Notes: generated by a model not told the origin, from the letters alone. A stretch of DNA of 64,000 nt from DATAEG01 sp051001975 (GCA_051001975.1 JBPCMU010000064.1:1-64000); one strand, 5' to 3'; shown: positions 45,730 to 55,055, counted from the stretch's first letter. Numbers and translations: made by a program.

Positions 45730-48700
45730 GTGAGGCTTCGGGACCGTCGTTTGGTGAAGGCGCTGTGGTGGCGTCGCGCACTCACCGCCGCAGTTCTCGC
45801 GGTTGCCGTCATCACTATCGGCGCCGCCGCGCTCGGTCCGCTCTACGCTCGGGCGGCAGGCGAGTCGACGCTGCGCGATCAGCTCAACCAGGCTCCGTCG
45901 GTGGACACCGGCCTGCACCTGGCACTTGTCAGCGGCCCGTCCGAGACCTCGGTGGAACTCGGGTCCTATGACCGGGATGTAGCAGCAGCGCCGGCGCCGG
46001 GGAGCATTCCCGGCTATCCGACCCGGACCGGATCCATCTTTCTCACTACCGTTGCGGCGGCCCCCGGAGTGACCGGCGTGGCGACGGCGTTCGTGTGGCG
46101 CGAAGGCGCCTGCGCGCACATGACGATCGTGTCCGGGCGATGTCCCACCAAAGCCGGCGAGGCGATGATCAGCCAGCGCACCGTGCCGGGTGGGTACGGC
46201 TGGCACCTGGGTGTGCAACTGGGTACCGACGACGGGACGCTGACCGTCGTCGGCACGTATACGCCGCACGACACCGAGGACCCGTTCTGGTTCGGGCAGA
46301 ACTACTTCGACGCACAGCCGGCCGGACTGCACGGACCGGACACCGTCGATGGTGTATTCGTCGACCGTGCCGAGTTCGCCGGCCTGCCGCCATCCAAGCT
46401 GGTGCGGATGTCGCTGGACTACCAACTCGACGCGAACCAGATCCGGCTGGACGACGTGCCCCGGCTGCGGGCACAGGTCGGCGCGCTGCAGAAGAAGTAC
46501 CCCGGCACGTCCGGACTGCAGCTGTCCTCGCGGATCGGCACGGTGCTGAACCAGGCCGCGCACCAGCGGAACCTGGTGAACACTGGCACTCTGCTCGTGA
46601 CGTTGCAGCTCGGGCTGCTGGCCTGGCTGGTGCTGTTCCAACTGGTGTCCGACGCCGTCGAGTCGCGCGGCAACGAGATCGCGCTGGCGAAGCTGCGCGG
46701 ACAGCGACCGTCCTGGACCGCCCGGCTGGCGGTAGGTGAACCACTGCTGCTGTTGGTGCTGGCGATGCCGCTCGGCCTCGTCGTCGCCTGGCTCGCTGCG
46801 CATCTGTTCTCGGCATCGGTATTGGCGCCGCACACGCCGGTGGTGCTGACGATGTACACGTTCGCCGCGGTGCTTGCTGGTTTCGCCGGGGGAGTGGTGG
46901 CCGCGGTGCTTGCCACGCACCGGACCCTCTCCCGCAGCGTCCTCGAGCAGTGGCGCCGCACGGGTCGGCGGCCGCACCGCTCCTACGCACTGCTCGCGGT
47001 CGACATCGTCGTCTCCGCGGCCGCGCTGGTCGGTCTGGTCGTGCTGCGTTCTGGGCACTCGCGCGACGGCGACTCCACCGCGGCATTACTAGCTCCCGGC
47101 CTGCTCGTCCTCGCAGTGGCGTTGCTCGGGACCCGGTTGGTCCCGCTGGTGGTCCGGTTGCTCCTGCGACCGACCCGGCGGTCACGGTGGATCGGGATGT
47201 TCCTGGCGGTGCGCCAAGTGGTCCGTCGGCCCGCCGGGCTGAGGTTGGCAGCCTTGCTCGCCGTTGCGGTCGGACTCGCGACGTTCGCGGTGAGCGGTGA
47301 GGCGCTGGCCCAGACGAACCGGAGCGCCCGCGCGGATGCCGAACTCGGCGCCGACCGGGTGGTGTCGGTGCAGTACGCCAAGGGTCACGACCCGGTGGCC
47401 GCGACGCACAAGGTGGACCCGCAGGGTCGCTGGGCGATGGCCGCGGCTACCTGGCTGCCCGAGGGCGGCGACTCGGTCGTCGGCACCGTGCTCGCGGTGG
47501 ACGCCGGCCGGCTGTCTGCCGCGGGCTACCCGGCCAGCGGAGGGCCCAGCACCGAGGACATCGCCTCCACCGTCGGCCGCTCGGCATTCTCGAGCGTGAC
47601 CGTCACCGGCTCCGCAGTTCGGGTGCAGATCACCGCTACGGAACTGGTAGGCATCCCGGCGGACGTGCAGTTCTCCTTCCGCACGCCGAAGCAGTCCAAT
47701 GTGCAGGTCTCGGCCGGCCGGCTGCGGGCCGGCACACACACCTACACCGCCCAGGTGCAGTGCGCCGACGGGTGCACGCTCACTGGTCTCATCTGGAACC
47801 GTCCCGTCGAGTTCACCGGGACGATGTCCGGCACGGCGCTGGTCACCGGCATGGAGCAGCAGGCGCGCGGCACCTGGGCTCCCTTGGATGTGTCCCTCAC
47901 CGAGGCCGACGCCTGGCGCGGCGGTCCGGAGTTCAGTCAGAGCACCGACGACGTGCACGCGACGGCGCAGGGCACTGTCGACAACTACCGCAGCGAGAGT
48001 GGCTACGGCGGGATGGCTTATGCCTTCGCGCCGGACCCACTGCCGGTCCTCGCGACACCGTCGAGTGTGATCACCGGCAGCAGTGCGCCGAACCCGCTGG
48101 TGATGGAGGACGGCATCGGCGGGGTGGCGCCGATCCGAGTCGTCTCGTACAGCTCGGTGCTGCCGGCCGTGCTGTCCAATGGACTGATCGTCAACGTCTC
48201 GTACCTGCGCGCCGACCTGCCCGGTTTCGACGACCAGGCGAAGTGGTCGGTGTGGCTCGGGCCGCGGGCGCCGGCCGATGCCGTCGCACAACTGCGAGCT
48301 GCGGGCCTTCAAGTGCAGCGCGTCTCCACCACCCAGTCGCGGGTCGTCCAGCTCGGCCGGCAGGGTCCCGCACTGTCGCTGATTCTGCTGCTGGCGTGCG
48401 CGGTCACCGGCGCCGTGGTGGCCGTTGGTGGTACCGCGATCGCGATTGGTGCCGGTGCCCGGCGGCGCTCCTACGAGACGGCCGCCCTGCGGGTGATCGG
48501 AGTGACCCGACGCGCGTTGTACCGCGGGGGAGTGTTGGAGCAGGGCATCCTGCTGGCCTCAGCGGGTCTCCTCGGCGTTCCGGCCGGTTACCTGGCCGCC
48601 CGAGTGGCGATGCCGGTGATCCCGCAGTTCGCCGACAGCACCCCGATCCGCCTCGACTACCGGCCGCCGCTCACGCCCGTCGTTTGGTGTGCGCTCGCGT

Positions 48701-48792
48701 TCGCGGTGTTGGTGCTGCTCACCGCCGCGGTGGCCTCCAGCGCCGTCGTCAGAGCCGCTCGACCGGGCCGATTGCGGGGGACCGAGGAATGA
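45730..48792 (+). CDS. FtsX-type ABC transporter permease
   Basis: A 1020-residue membrane protein. One helix lies near the N terminus (~20-40), then a large extracytoplasmic domain, then a cluster of helices (~295-540), a second large outer domain (~530-860), and three last helices (~880-1015) in an FtsX-like domain ('AVVAVGGTAIAIGAGARRRSYETAALRVIGVTRRALYRGGVLEQGILL'). It is the double-permease form of the MacB/LolCE superfamily, working with two ATPase genes directly after it. The cargo is unknown. The GTG start has no strong ribosome binding site. Confidence 0.85.
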   Translation: MRLRDRRLVKALWWRRALTAAVLAVAVITIGAAALGPLYARAAGESTLRDQLNQAPSVDTGLHLALVSGPSETSVELGSYDRDVAAAPAPGSIPGYPTRTGSIFLTTVAAAPGVTGVATAFVWREGACAHMTIVSGRCPTKAGEAMISQRTVPGGYGWHLGVQLGTDDGTLTVVGTYTPHDTEDPFWFGQNYFDAQPAGLHGPDTVDGVFVDRAEFAGLPPSKLVRMSLDYQLDANQIRLDDVPRLRAQVGALQKKYPGTSGLQLSSRIGTVLNQAAHQRNLVNTGTLLVTLQLGLLAWLVLFQLVSDAVESRGNEIALAKLRGQRPSWTARLAVGEPLLLLVLAMPLGLVVAWLAAHLFSASVLAPHTPVVLTMYTFAAVLAGFAGGVVAAVLATHRTLSRSVLEQWRRTGRRPHRSYALLAVDIVVSAAALVGLVVLRSGHSRDGDSTAALLAPGLLVLAVALLGTRLVPLVVRLLLRPTRRSRWIGMFLAVRQVVRRPAGLRLAALLAVAVGLATFAVSGEALAQTNRSARADAELGADRVVSVQYAKGHDPVAATHKVDPQGRWAMAAATWLPEGGDSVVGTVLAVDAGRLSAAGYPASGGPSTEDIASTVGRSAFSSVTVTGSAVRVQITATELVGIPADVQFSFRTPKQSNVQVSAGRLRAGTHTYTAQVQCADGCTLTGLIWNRPVEFTGTMSGTALVTGMEQQARGTWAPLDVSLTEADAWRGGPEFSQSTDDVHATAQGTVDNYRSESGYGGMAYAFAPDPLPVLATPSSVITGSSAPNPLVMEDGIGGVAPIRVVSYSSVLPAVLSNGLIVNVSYLRADLPGFDDQAKWSVWLGPRAPADAVAQLRAAGLQVQRVSTTQSRVVQLGRQGPALSLILLLACAVTGAVVAVGGTAIAIGAGARRRSYETAALRVIGVTRRALYRGGVLEQGILLASAGLLGVPAGYLAARVAMPVIPQFADSTPIRLDYRPPLTPVVWCALAFAVLVLLTAAVASSAVVRAARPGRLRGTEE

Positions 48793-49484
48793 CCGGCTTG
48801 GAGGTGCAGTGCGTCCAGCTGCGTCATGAATACGTCATGGACGGCGAGACCGTCGTAGCCCTGGACGGCATCGACCTCACCATCGCGGCAGGTGTGACCA
48901 CCGCGGTGGTGGGCCCGTCCGGCTCCGGCAAGTCGACGCTGCTGACGATCCTCGCCGGCCTGCAGCGGCCGACCGCCGGTGAGGCGCTGATCGGCGGTGT
49001 GGACATCGCTGCGATGAGGCAGGGTGCGCTGCTGCGCGAGCGGGCCGAACGCATCGGCGTGCTGGCCCAGGGTCCTGGCCGCAACCTGCTGCCCTACCTC
49101 GACGCGGCCGGCAACATCCGCTTCGCGCAATGCGGCGCCCGCAGTTACCGACGCCGTGAGTTGCCCGACGCCGACGACCTGCTGCGCGAACTCGGCCTGG
49201 ACGCGCTCGGCGGCACCCGGGTCGACAGACTCTCCGGCGGCGAGCGGCAACGCCTTGCGGTGGCCACCGCGGTTTCCGGAGCGCCCGGCGTGCTGCTCGC
49301 CGACGAACCGACCAGCCAGCTTGACCTGGCCAACAGGGACCGAGTCGTCGAGCTGCTGGAGCGCGTCAACCAGAGTTTCGGCACGACGGTCGTCGCGGTG
49401 ACCCACGACCCGGAAATCGCCGGACGGTTCGGGCAGTCGGTGCGCATCGAGAGTGGCCGGCTGGTGCGCGGAGGTTGGGGATGA
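48789..49484 (+). CDS. ABC transporter ATPase, MacB/LolD type (first)
   Basis: A 231-residue ATPase: Walker A 'GPSGSGKSTLL' (~42-52), signature 'RLSGGERQRLAVATAV', Walker B 'GVLLADEPTSQLDLANRDRVVELL', His-loop 'VVAVTHDPEIA'. The ATGA overlap with the permease gene and with the next ATPase gene shows one operon of permease and two ATPases. The Q-loop has Gln in 'GVLAQGPGRNLLP'. Confidence 0.9.
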   Translation: MTGLEVQCVQLRHEYVMDGETVVALDGIDLTIAAGVTTAVVGPSGSGKSTLLTILAGLQRPTAGEALIGGVDIAAMRQGALLRERAERIGVLAQGPGRNLLPYLDAAGNIRFAQCGARSYRRRELPDADDLLRELGLDALGGTRVDRLSGGERQRLAVATAVSGAPGVLLADEPTSQLDLANRDRVVELLERVNQSFGTTVVAVTHDPEIAGRFGQSVRIESGRLVRGGWG

Positions 49485-50173
49485 CCGGCCGGCACCGCGC
49501 CGCCGCGGAGACGACTGCAGATGTCGAGGCGGAGGGACGCAACGCCGGACTGTCGGCCACGGGCGTGAGCTTCCGCCGTGGCGGCCGGAACATCCTCGAC
49601 GGTGTGAGCCTGAAAGTTGAGCCAGGCACCTCGCTGGCGGTGACCGGACCCTCCGGCAGCGGCAAGAGCAGCCTGCTGGCGCTGCTCGCCGGGCTGGAGA
49701 CGCCGGATGAGGGCACCGTCCGTCGTGAGCCGCCCGACGCCGTCCTTGGCCTCGTACTTCAGGCGTATGGGCTCGTCGGTCTGCTGACCGGCGCCGAGAA
49801 CGTGGAGATCGCGCTGCAGCGTCGGCTGCGGGACGGCCGACTCGACCGTGCGGAGATTCGGCGGCGCGCTACTGAGGCGCTGGACACCGTCGGCTTGTCC
49901 GCGGTGGCCGATCATCTCGTCGAGGAACTGTCGGGTGGGCAGCAGCAGCGCGTGGCCATCGCCCGCGCGTTGGCGGTGCGTCCGGGGATCGTTCTCGCCG
50001 ACGAGTTCACCGCCGAACTCGACGACGTTTCCCGCGCGCATGCCGTCCAAGTGGTCCTCGACGTGGCCCGGCGCGGCGGGATCGTGGTCGTTGCTACCCA
50101 CGACCCGCAGATCGCCGCCGCGTGCGACCACGTCCTGCACCTGGTCGACGGGGTCGCCCACGACGAGCGGTAG
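49481..50173 (+). CDS. ABC transporter ATPase, MacB/LolD type (second)
   Basis: A 230-residue ATPase: Walker A 'GPSGSGKSSLL', signature 'ELSGGQQQRVAIARALA', Walker B 'IVLADEFTAELDDVS', His-loop 'VVVATHDPQIA'. The usual Pro after the catalytic Glu is replaced (DEFT instead of DEPT). With the first ATPase it could make a heterodimer for the double permease, or the two could pair with different halves. It starts by ATGA overlap. Confidence 0.9.
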   Translation: MTGRHRAAAETTADVEAEGRNAGLSATGVSFRRGGRNILDGVSLKVEPGTSLAVTGPSGSGKSSLLALLAGLETPDEGTVRREPPDAVLGLVLQAYGLVGLLTGAENVEIALQRRLRDGRLDRAEIRRRATEALDTVGLSAVADHLVEELSGGQQQRVAIARALAVRPGIVLADEFTAELDDVSRAHAVQVVLDVARRGGIVVVATHDPQIAAACDHVLHLVDGVAHDER

Positions 50174-50213
50174 AGCCCTTGCTTGACCGAAACGCCCGAG
50201 CTCGGGGTCATCG

Positions 50214-50343
50214 TCATACCGGGAGCTTCTCGTTGCGGGCCTCGAGCTTTTCGTCGAGACGCTCGCCCTCGATGTCGGCGTTGGGAACGTATTTGGCGAG
50301 CCAGGACAGCCCTACGCGGTATAGCAAATCCGTTTGCCGGCTA
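50214..50343 (-). pseudogene. Possible C-terminal gene fragment
   Basis: On the minus strand an open frame of about 43 codons reads '...TDLLYRVGLSWLAKYVPNADIEGERLDEKLEARNEKLPV' and stops at 50214. Its amphipathic composition looks like a genuine protein end, but no start, ribosome binding site or upstream part is present. I cannot name the family. It lies in the 196-bp gap between the ABC operon and the DinB-like gene. Confidence 0.3.
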
Positions 50344-50369
50344 CCGCCGCAGCGCAGATGATCGCCGCC

Positions 50370-50951
50370 ATGGCAACGACCCGGCGCGCGGACATGTTCA
50401 CTGAGGATGGTCGGCCTTCTGAGGCCGACCCGCGGGAGAACGGACCGCGACTGGTCGACGAGCGCGCCACGCTGGTCGAGTCGCTACGTCGCCAACGTCT
50501 CACGTTGGAGATGAAGTGCGCAGGTCTAGATGCGGATGCCATGGCGCGGCGCGCTGTCCCACCCTCGACGATGTCGCTGCTCGGGCTGGTGCGACATCTC
50601 GGGGAGATGGAGCGCGCCACGTTCCGCGGGGTGATGTCAGGGCACGACGTGTCGCGGCTGTACTGCTCCGCCTCCGACCGGGACGGCGACTTCGACGGTG
50701 CGGTTGCCGACCCGCTGGTGGTCGCCGAAGCCTGGGATGCATGGCGCAGTGAGGTGGAGTTCGCGACGCAGTTCGTGGCCAGCGCACCCAGCCTCGACAT
50801 CACCGGCGAGGATCCAATGAATCAGCACGGCAGTGGTGGGGGGCCGATGTCGCTGCGGGAGGCGTTGCTGGGGTCGATCGAGGAGTATGCCCGGCACATG
50901 GGGCACGCGGACCTGTTGCGTGAGCGGATCGACGGACGTCTCGGGCAGTAG
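50370..50951 (+). CDS. DinB-like protein (DUF664)
   Basis: A 193-residue protein of the DinB/DUF664 four-helix bundle: 'ATLVESLRRQRLTLEMKCAGLDADAMARRAVPPSTMSLLGLVRHLGEMERATFRGV' and a C-terminal 'LLGSIEEYARHMGHADLLRERIDG' supply the three metal-site His (RHL, then R-H-x-G-H). Members use metal to transfer or detoxify thiols such as mycothiol. The start ATG 50370 is preferred; ATG 50358 is possible. Confidence 0.85.
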   Translation: MATTRRADMFTEDGRPSEADPRENGPRLVDERATLVESLRRQRLTLEMKCAGLDADAMARRAVPPSTMSLLGLVRHLGEMERATFRGVMSGHDVSRLYCSASDRDGDFDGAVADPLVVAEAWDAWRSEVEFATQFVASAPSLDITGEDPMNQHGSGGGPMSLREALLGSIEEYARHMGHADLLRERIDGRLGQ

Positions 50952-51030
50952 CGCGCCAGGCCATGGATCTCGCCTATCGCTTGGCCGGCGCCGGTCAACA
51001 ACGCGCACGATTGCCACGCCGACGCGTACC

Positions 51031-51822
51031 TCAGCCAACACGACGGCCGAACAGGGCGCCGGACGCGGCCACCGATACGACCATGATGCCCACGCACCAC
51101 AGCACCGCAGTCACCGCGTGCGACCCGATCGGCCCACCCAGCAGCAACCCGCGCAGCGTCTCGATCACGGGGGTGATCGGCTGGTGCCCGGCGAAGCCAC
51201 GGATCCAGGACGGCATCGTGTCGATCGGCACGAACGCGCTGCTGGCGTAGGGCAGGAACATCACGAAGAAGGTGAATCCATTGGCTGCCTCGGGGGACGG
51301 AGCAAGCAGCCCGATCGCTGCGGCGAACCACGAAAGCGCGACGACGAACAGCACCAGCATCCCGATCGCAGCGAGCCACTCGACCGGTCCTGCGCTCGGC
51401 CGGAAGCCGATCAGGTAGGCCACGCCGATCACCAGCACCGTCGACGCGGCGTTGCGAGCCACGCTGGCCACGACTTGTCCAGCAAGCTGAGCTGCTCCGC
51501 TCACATTCATCGAACGGAACCGATCGACGATTCCACCCGTCATGTCCGCACTGACACTGACCGCGGTCGTGGCTGCGCCGAATCCCGTGCACAGCAGCAA
51601 AACGCCGGGGACCACATACGTCACGTACTTCGTACCGGTGTCGATGGCACCGCCGAAAAGGTAGACGAACAGCAGCATGAGCATGATCGGCAGCATCAGC
51701 GACGTGATCATCGTGTCGAGGTGCCGGCGGCTCAGCCGAGTGCACCGGCCGATCATCGTCAGCCATTCGGTGGACGCCGGGATGGCGCGGTAGGCGGCAC
51801 TGCTGCGAAGCGTGTCAGACAT
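51031..51822 (-). CDS. ABC-2 type permease, DrrB-like
   Basis: A 263-residue membrane protein with six helices: 'RRHLDTMITSLMLPIMLMLLFVYLFGGAI' at the start, 'GVLLLCTGFGAATTAVSVSADMTGGIVDRFRSMNVS' (the DrrB/NodJ motif) and 'PYASSAFVPIDTMPSWIRGFAGHQPITPVIETLRGLLLG'. With the ATPase gene before it (8-bp overlap) it forms a drug exporter of the daunorubicin-resistance type. A divergent TetR gene likely senses the cargo. Confidence 0.9.
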   Translation of the reverse strand: MSDTLRSSAAYRAIPASTEWLTMIGRCTRLSRRHLDTMITSLMLPIMLMLLFVYLFGGAIDTGTKYVTYVVPGVLLLCTGFGAATTAVSVSADMTGGIVDRFRSMNVSGAAQLAGQVVASVARNAASTVLVIGVAYLIGFRPSAGPVEWLAAIGMLVLFVVALSWFAAAIGLLAPSPEAANGFTFFVMFLPYASSAFVPIDTMPSWIRGFAGHQPITPVIETLRGLLLGGPIGSHAVTAVLWCVGIMVVSVAASGALFGRRVG

Positions 51823-52777
51823 TGGTGCTCTCCAGTTCAGAGTCGACCGATTTGCCGGTCAGTGTCAGGAAGACATCGTCGAGGGTGGCGCTATGCAGTG
51901 CGAAGTGCGCGACGGCGGTTCGGCTGGGATCAAGGTCATCGAGCACGGCGCGGATGTGTGCGGCGCTGCCATCTGTCGCCGTGCTGACCGTGCGCCCGGC
52001 GTCGTCGCGGTGCACTACCTGCCCGCCGAGCCGGTCGACTGCCGCGCTGAACGTGGCGGAGTCAGTCATCGTCAGGTCGAGCCGTTGTTGGGAGACCTGG
52101 GCCTTGAGCTCTGCGGCGGTGCCTTCGGCGATGACCTGGCCGTGGTCGACGACGGCGATCCGGTCGGCCAGCCGGTCGGCTTCCTCGAGATACTGGGTGG
52201 TGAGGAATACCGTCACCCCGGACTCGACCAGCCCGGTGATAACCGTCCACATCTCCTGGCGACTGCGCGGATCCAGCCCCGTCGTCGGCTCGTCCAGGAA
52301 CACCATCGAGGCGTTCCCGACCAGGCTGGCCGCGAGGTCCAGTCGGCGCTTCATCCCGCCCGAATAGGTGCCCACCTGCCGGCCGGCCGCGTCACTCAGA
52401 TTGAACCGGTCGAGCAGTTCCACTGCTTTGCTCTTCGCGGCCCGCCGATCCAATCCGGTCAGTCGGCCCATCATCATCAGGTTTTCCCGCCCGGTCTGCA
52501 GCATGTCGACAGCCGCGTATTGCCCGGTCAGGCTGATCCGACGCCGGACCTGCGCACGATCGCGGACCACGTCGAGACCGACGACCTGCGCTGTCCCCGA
52601 GTCGGCTCGAGTGAGGGTCGACAGGATCCGCACCGTCGTGGTCTTGCCGGCGCCGTTCGGACCGAGGAGTGCGAATACTGTGGCCGGTGCGACTTGCAGG
52701 TCCAGCCCGGTCAATACCTGGACGTCGCCGTAGGACTTGGTGAGGCCACTGGCCCGAACGGCCCAGTCGTCGGTCAT
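51815..52777 (-). CDS. ABC transporter ATPase, DrrA-like
   Basis: A 320-residue ATPase: Walker A 'GPNGAGKTTTVRIL', signature 'YSGGMKRRLDLAASLVG', Walker B 'MVFLDEPTTGLDPRSRQEMW', 'VFLTTQYLEEADRLADRIAVVDHGQVIAEGTAAELK', then the DUF4162 C-terminal domain ending with 'LDDVFLTLTGK'. This is the DrrA pattern. AGGGAG precedes the ATG. It is the first gene of the two-gene exporter operon next to the TetR operator. Confidence 0.92.
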   Translation of the reverse strand: MTDDWAVRASGLTKSYGDVQVLTGLDLQVAPATVFALLGPNGAGKTTTVRILSTLTRADSGTAQVVGLDVVRDRAQVRRRISLTGQYAAVDMLQTGRENLMMMGRLTGLDRRAAKSKAVELLDRFNLSDAAGRQVGTYSGGMKRRLDLAASLVGNASMVFLDEPTTGLDPRSRQEMWTVITGLVESGVTVFLTTQYLEEADRLADRIAVVDHGQVIAEGTAAELKAQVSQQRLDLTMTDSATFSAAVDRLGGQVVHRDDAGRTVSTATDGSAAHIRAVLDDLDPSRTAVAHFALHSATLDDVFLTLTGKSVDSELESTNV

Positions 52778-52808
52778 GTCATGCTCCCTGGAGTAGGTTC
52801 GAGGTTAT

Positions 52809-52846
52809 TGTGTATGCGGTACGCACTACTGCGTAGGTTATACACA
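52809..52846. promoter_or_regulatory. Nested-dyad operator between DrrAB and TetR genes
   Basis: Outer arms TGTGTAT (52809-52815) and ATACACA (52840-52846) and inner arms TACGCA (52820-52825) and TGCGTA (52830-52835) share the same centre (52827.5) and are perfect. The region lies between divergent genes and contains TATACA (52839-52844), a possible -10 for tetR. It is a strong candidate for the TetR binding site. Confidence 0.75.
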
Positions 52847-52883
52847 GACGCTCGAGCGCGGGTCAAGTGAGAAGGAGCAACGC

Positions 52884-53663
52884 GTGTCGGAGGGCACCGC
52901 CAAGACGACGACCGGGTTGCCAGCGAGCCTCGAGGCCGTCTGGGGGATCCGGGATCGGCCGTCGCGCGGTCCCAAGCCCGGGCTGACCGTCGACGCGATC
53001 GTGGCTGCCGCTGTGCAGCTCGCGCGTACCGACGGGCTGGGGGTGGTGTCGATGGCGCGGGTCGCGACCCGGTTGGGCGTGTCGACGATGTCGCTCTACC
53101 GCTACGTGGCCTCGAAAGACGAGCTGCTCATGCTGATGGCCGATGCGGTATGTATCGCAGTACCCGGGCCGCCGGCGAAGGGTGAGTCCTGGCGCGACGG
53201 CCTGGCCAGGTGGGCATGGGCGGAGCGCACGATGTACTGGAATGACCCCTGGGTGCTGGCCATCCCGATCACCGGGCCACCGGTGGCACCGAACCAGACG
53301 CACTGGATGGAGCTGGGGCTGCGGTGCATGCGAGACACCCCATTGCCGGAGCAGGAGAAGATGTCCGTGCTGCTGATGCTCAGCGGGTACTCGCGCTACG
53401 ACGTGATCCTGATGAGCGGTATCGCCAAGGCTGCCCAGCAGAGCGCCCCCGGTCAGCAGCTGATGCCACGGTTCGCGGCCAGCATCCGCGCGCTGACCGA
53501 CGCCGACCGCTTCCCGGCGCTGTGGCGAGCGCTCGATTCCGGAGCGTTCGACCAGGACGACGAGCCGGACACCGAGTTTCGGTTCGGCCTGCACCGGATC
53601 CTCGACGGCGTCGAGGTGTTGATCAACGGCAAGGGTGCCAGAAAGCGGAAGGGTGCCTCCTAG
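52884..53663 (+). CDS. TetR-family regulator
   Basis: A 259-residue protein. The helix-turn-helix is 'LTVDAIVAAAVQLARTDGLGVVSMARVATRLGVSTMSLYRYVASKDELLMLMADA' (~36-90), followed by a TetR_C-like ligand domain ('W...GLARWAWAERTMYWNDPWVLAIPITGPPVAPN'). GAAGGAG precedes the GTG start. Position opposite to the DrrAB genes and a shared dyad operator make it the repressor of that exporter, itself autoregulated. Confidence 0.9.
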   Translation: MSEGTAKTTTGLPASLEAVWGIRDRPSRGPKPGLTVDAIVAAAVQLARTDGLGVVSMARVATRLGVSTMSLYRYVASKDELLMLMADAVCIAVPGPPAKGESWRDGLARWAWAERTMYWNDPWVLAIPITGPPVAPNQTHWMELGLRCMRDTPLPEQEKMSVLLMLSGYSRYDVILMSGIAKAAQQSAPGQQLMPRFAASIRALTDADRFPALWRALDSGAFDQDDEPDTEFRFGLHRILDGVEVLINGKGARKRKGAS

Positions 53664-53666
53664 GAT
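53661..53666 (+). promoter_or_regulatory. -10 element of a leaderless nrtR promoter
   Basis: TAGGAT overlaps the stop codon of tetR and is 7 nt from the GTG of the Nudix-type regulator. Confidence 0.5.
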
Positions 53667-53673
53667 CCGTCCC

Positions 53674-54363
53674 GTGAGCCGACATCCCGCCTTCCCGCAT
53701 GAGGTGCTGGCGGTCGTCCTGCAGGTTCGTTCCGACCGGCTCTGCGTGTTGTTGTGGCGTCGGGGCCGGGCACCGTTTCAGGACGGCTGGGCGCTGCCCG
53801 GCGGGAGCCTGGGCGTGGACGAGCGACTGGGCGCGTCGGTCGCCCGCCACCTCGCCGCGAAGGTGGATGTCTCCCGGCTGGCGCACCTGGAGCAGCTGGA
53901 GACCCGCAGCGACCCGGACCGCGATCCACGCGGCCGCGAATTGGCCACCGCCTACCTGGGCCTCGTCCCGGTGGACCAGGAGCCACAACTGCCGCCCGAC
54001 ACCGAGTGGCATCCCATTGACGTGCTTCCGGCGACTGCGTTCGACCACGGATCGATCGTGCTCGCCGGCCGTGCCCGGTTGCGGGCCAAGCTTTCCTACA
54101 CCTCGATCGGCTATGCCCTCGCCGCTCCGAGATTCACCATCGCCGAGTTGCGGCGCGTGTATGCCGCCTCGCTGGGCTACGAGGTGTCCGCGACGAACCT
54201 GCAACGCGTCCTGCTGCGTCGGGATCTCATCGTGGCCACCGCGGACACGGTGGCACCTGGGCCCAGCGGCGGCCGCCCGGCGCGACGATTCCGGTTTGTC
54301 CATCGCGATGTCCGGGTCACCGACCCGTTCGCTGCCTTCCGCCCGCCGAAGGTCGAGGGTTGA
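53674..54363 (+). CDS. nrtR: NrtR-type regulator with degenerate Nudix box
   Basis: A 229-residue protein: Nudix domain (~10-140) fused to a winged helix (~145-215, 'SYTSIGYALAAPRFTIAELRRVYAASLGYEVSATNLQRVLLRRDLI'), the NrtR arrangement. In the Nudix box G44-x5-E50-x7-R58 is kept, but the catalytic Glu positions are H59, A62 and K63, so hydrolysis is unlikely. NrtR proteins repress NAD-synthesis genes and sense NAD metabolites such as ADP-ribose; in mycobacteria this regulator lies beside nadABC. Here nadA is two genes away on the other strand, with a dyad in its promoter. Confidence 0.85.
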   Translation: MSRHPAFPHEVLAVVLQVRSDRLCVLLWRRGRAPFQDGWALPGGSLGVDERLGASVARHLAAKVDVSRLAHLEQLETRSDPDRDPRGRELATAYLGLVPVDQEPQLPPDTEWHPIDVLPATAFDHGSIVLAGRARLRAKLSYTSIGYALAAPRFTIAELRRVYAASLGYEVSATNLQRVLLRRDLIVATADTVAPGPSGGRPARRFRFVHRDVRVTDPFAAFRPPKVEG

Positions 54364-54494
54364 GAGCACGACACCATCCGGCGTGACGGGGCCTGCGTTT
54401 CAGGGAAGTCGCCGATCGACCGCGTCTTACGTTGGCGTTACGGCACAGGCGTGCACTTGTCGCACGAGTCCACCTCGACCGACAAGGAATCGCC

Positions 54495-55034
54495 ATGAAA
54501 GCAGCCCGCCCCCGACCATCGACGACAGCGGCACTGATCGCGATCGGCGTCACGGTTCTTCTCATCGCCGGTTGTTCGTCGTCCTCGCCTGCGCAGCCGG
54601 ATTCGTCTACCGGCTCACACAGCTCGGCAAAGGGTGCCAGCGCCGCGTCCGCGAGCCCGGCTGCGGCTCATCCACTTGATGTGTGCGCGATTGTCAATGC
54701 CGCATCGGCGGCCAGCCTCACCGGCCAGCCGATCACAACGGCGGTCCCTCGTTCTGGGTTGGAGGCCAAGGAGTACGGCTGTGGATACAGCAACGACGAT
54801 GACAGCTTGCAGGTCCAGCTCACCGTGTTCGAGCACGACGCATCGAACACCTACGACACGGTGTCCTCCACCAGCAAGTCGGTCAGCACGGTCAGCGGCG
54901 TGGGCGACAAAGCCTTCTTCGACAACGACGGGACGCTGTACGTGCTGGCTGGGGCGGACCTGATTCAGGTCAACGGGCTGGATACGGCCGATCAAAGCGC
55001 CGCCTTGGCGCGGCCCGTACTGGGTGCCCTGTGA
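54495..55034 (+). CDS. Lipoprotein of unknown function (DUF3558-like)
   Basis: A 179-residue protein with a lipoprotein signal peptide: basic start, hydrophobic stretch, lipobox 'IAGC' with Cys27. A Ser/Ala-rich linker (~28-58) follows. The mature domain begins 'DVCAIVNAASAASLTGQPI' and has Cys at ~63 and ~96 ('YGCGYSN'), the pattern of the mycobacterial DUF3558 lipoproteins. AAGGAA precedes the ATG at 54495. It is convergent with nadA. Function unknown. Confidence 0.8.
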   Translation: MKAARPRPSTTAALIAIGVTVLLIAGCSSSSPAQPDSSTGSHSSAKGASAASASPAAAHPLDVCAIVNAASAASLTGQPITTAVPRSGLEAKEYGCGYSNDDDSLQVQLTVFEHDASNTYDTVSSTSKSVSTVSGVGDKAFFDNDGTLYVLAGADLIQVNGLDTADQSAALARPVLGAL

Positions 55035-55055
55035 AGACGACCGCCGCGGGCTGGG

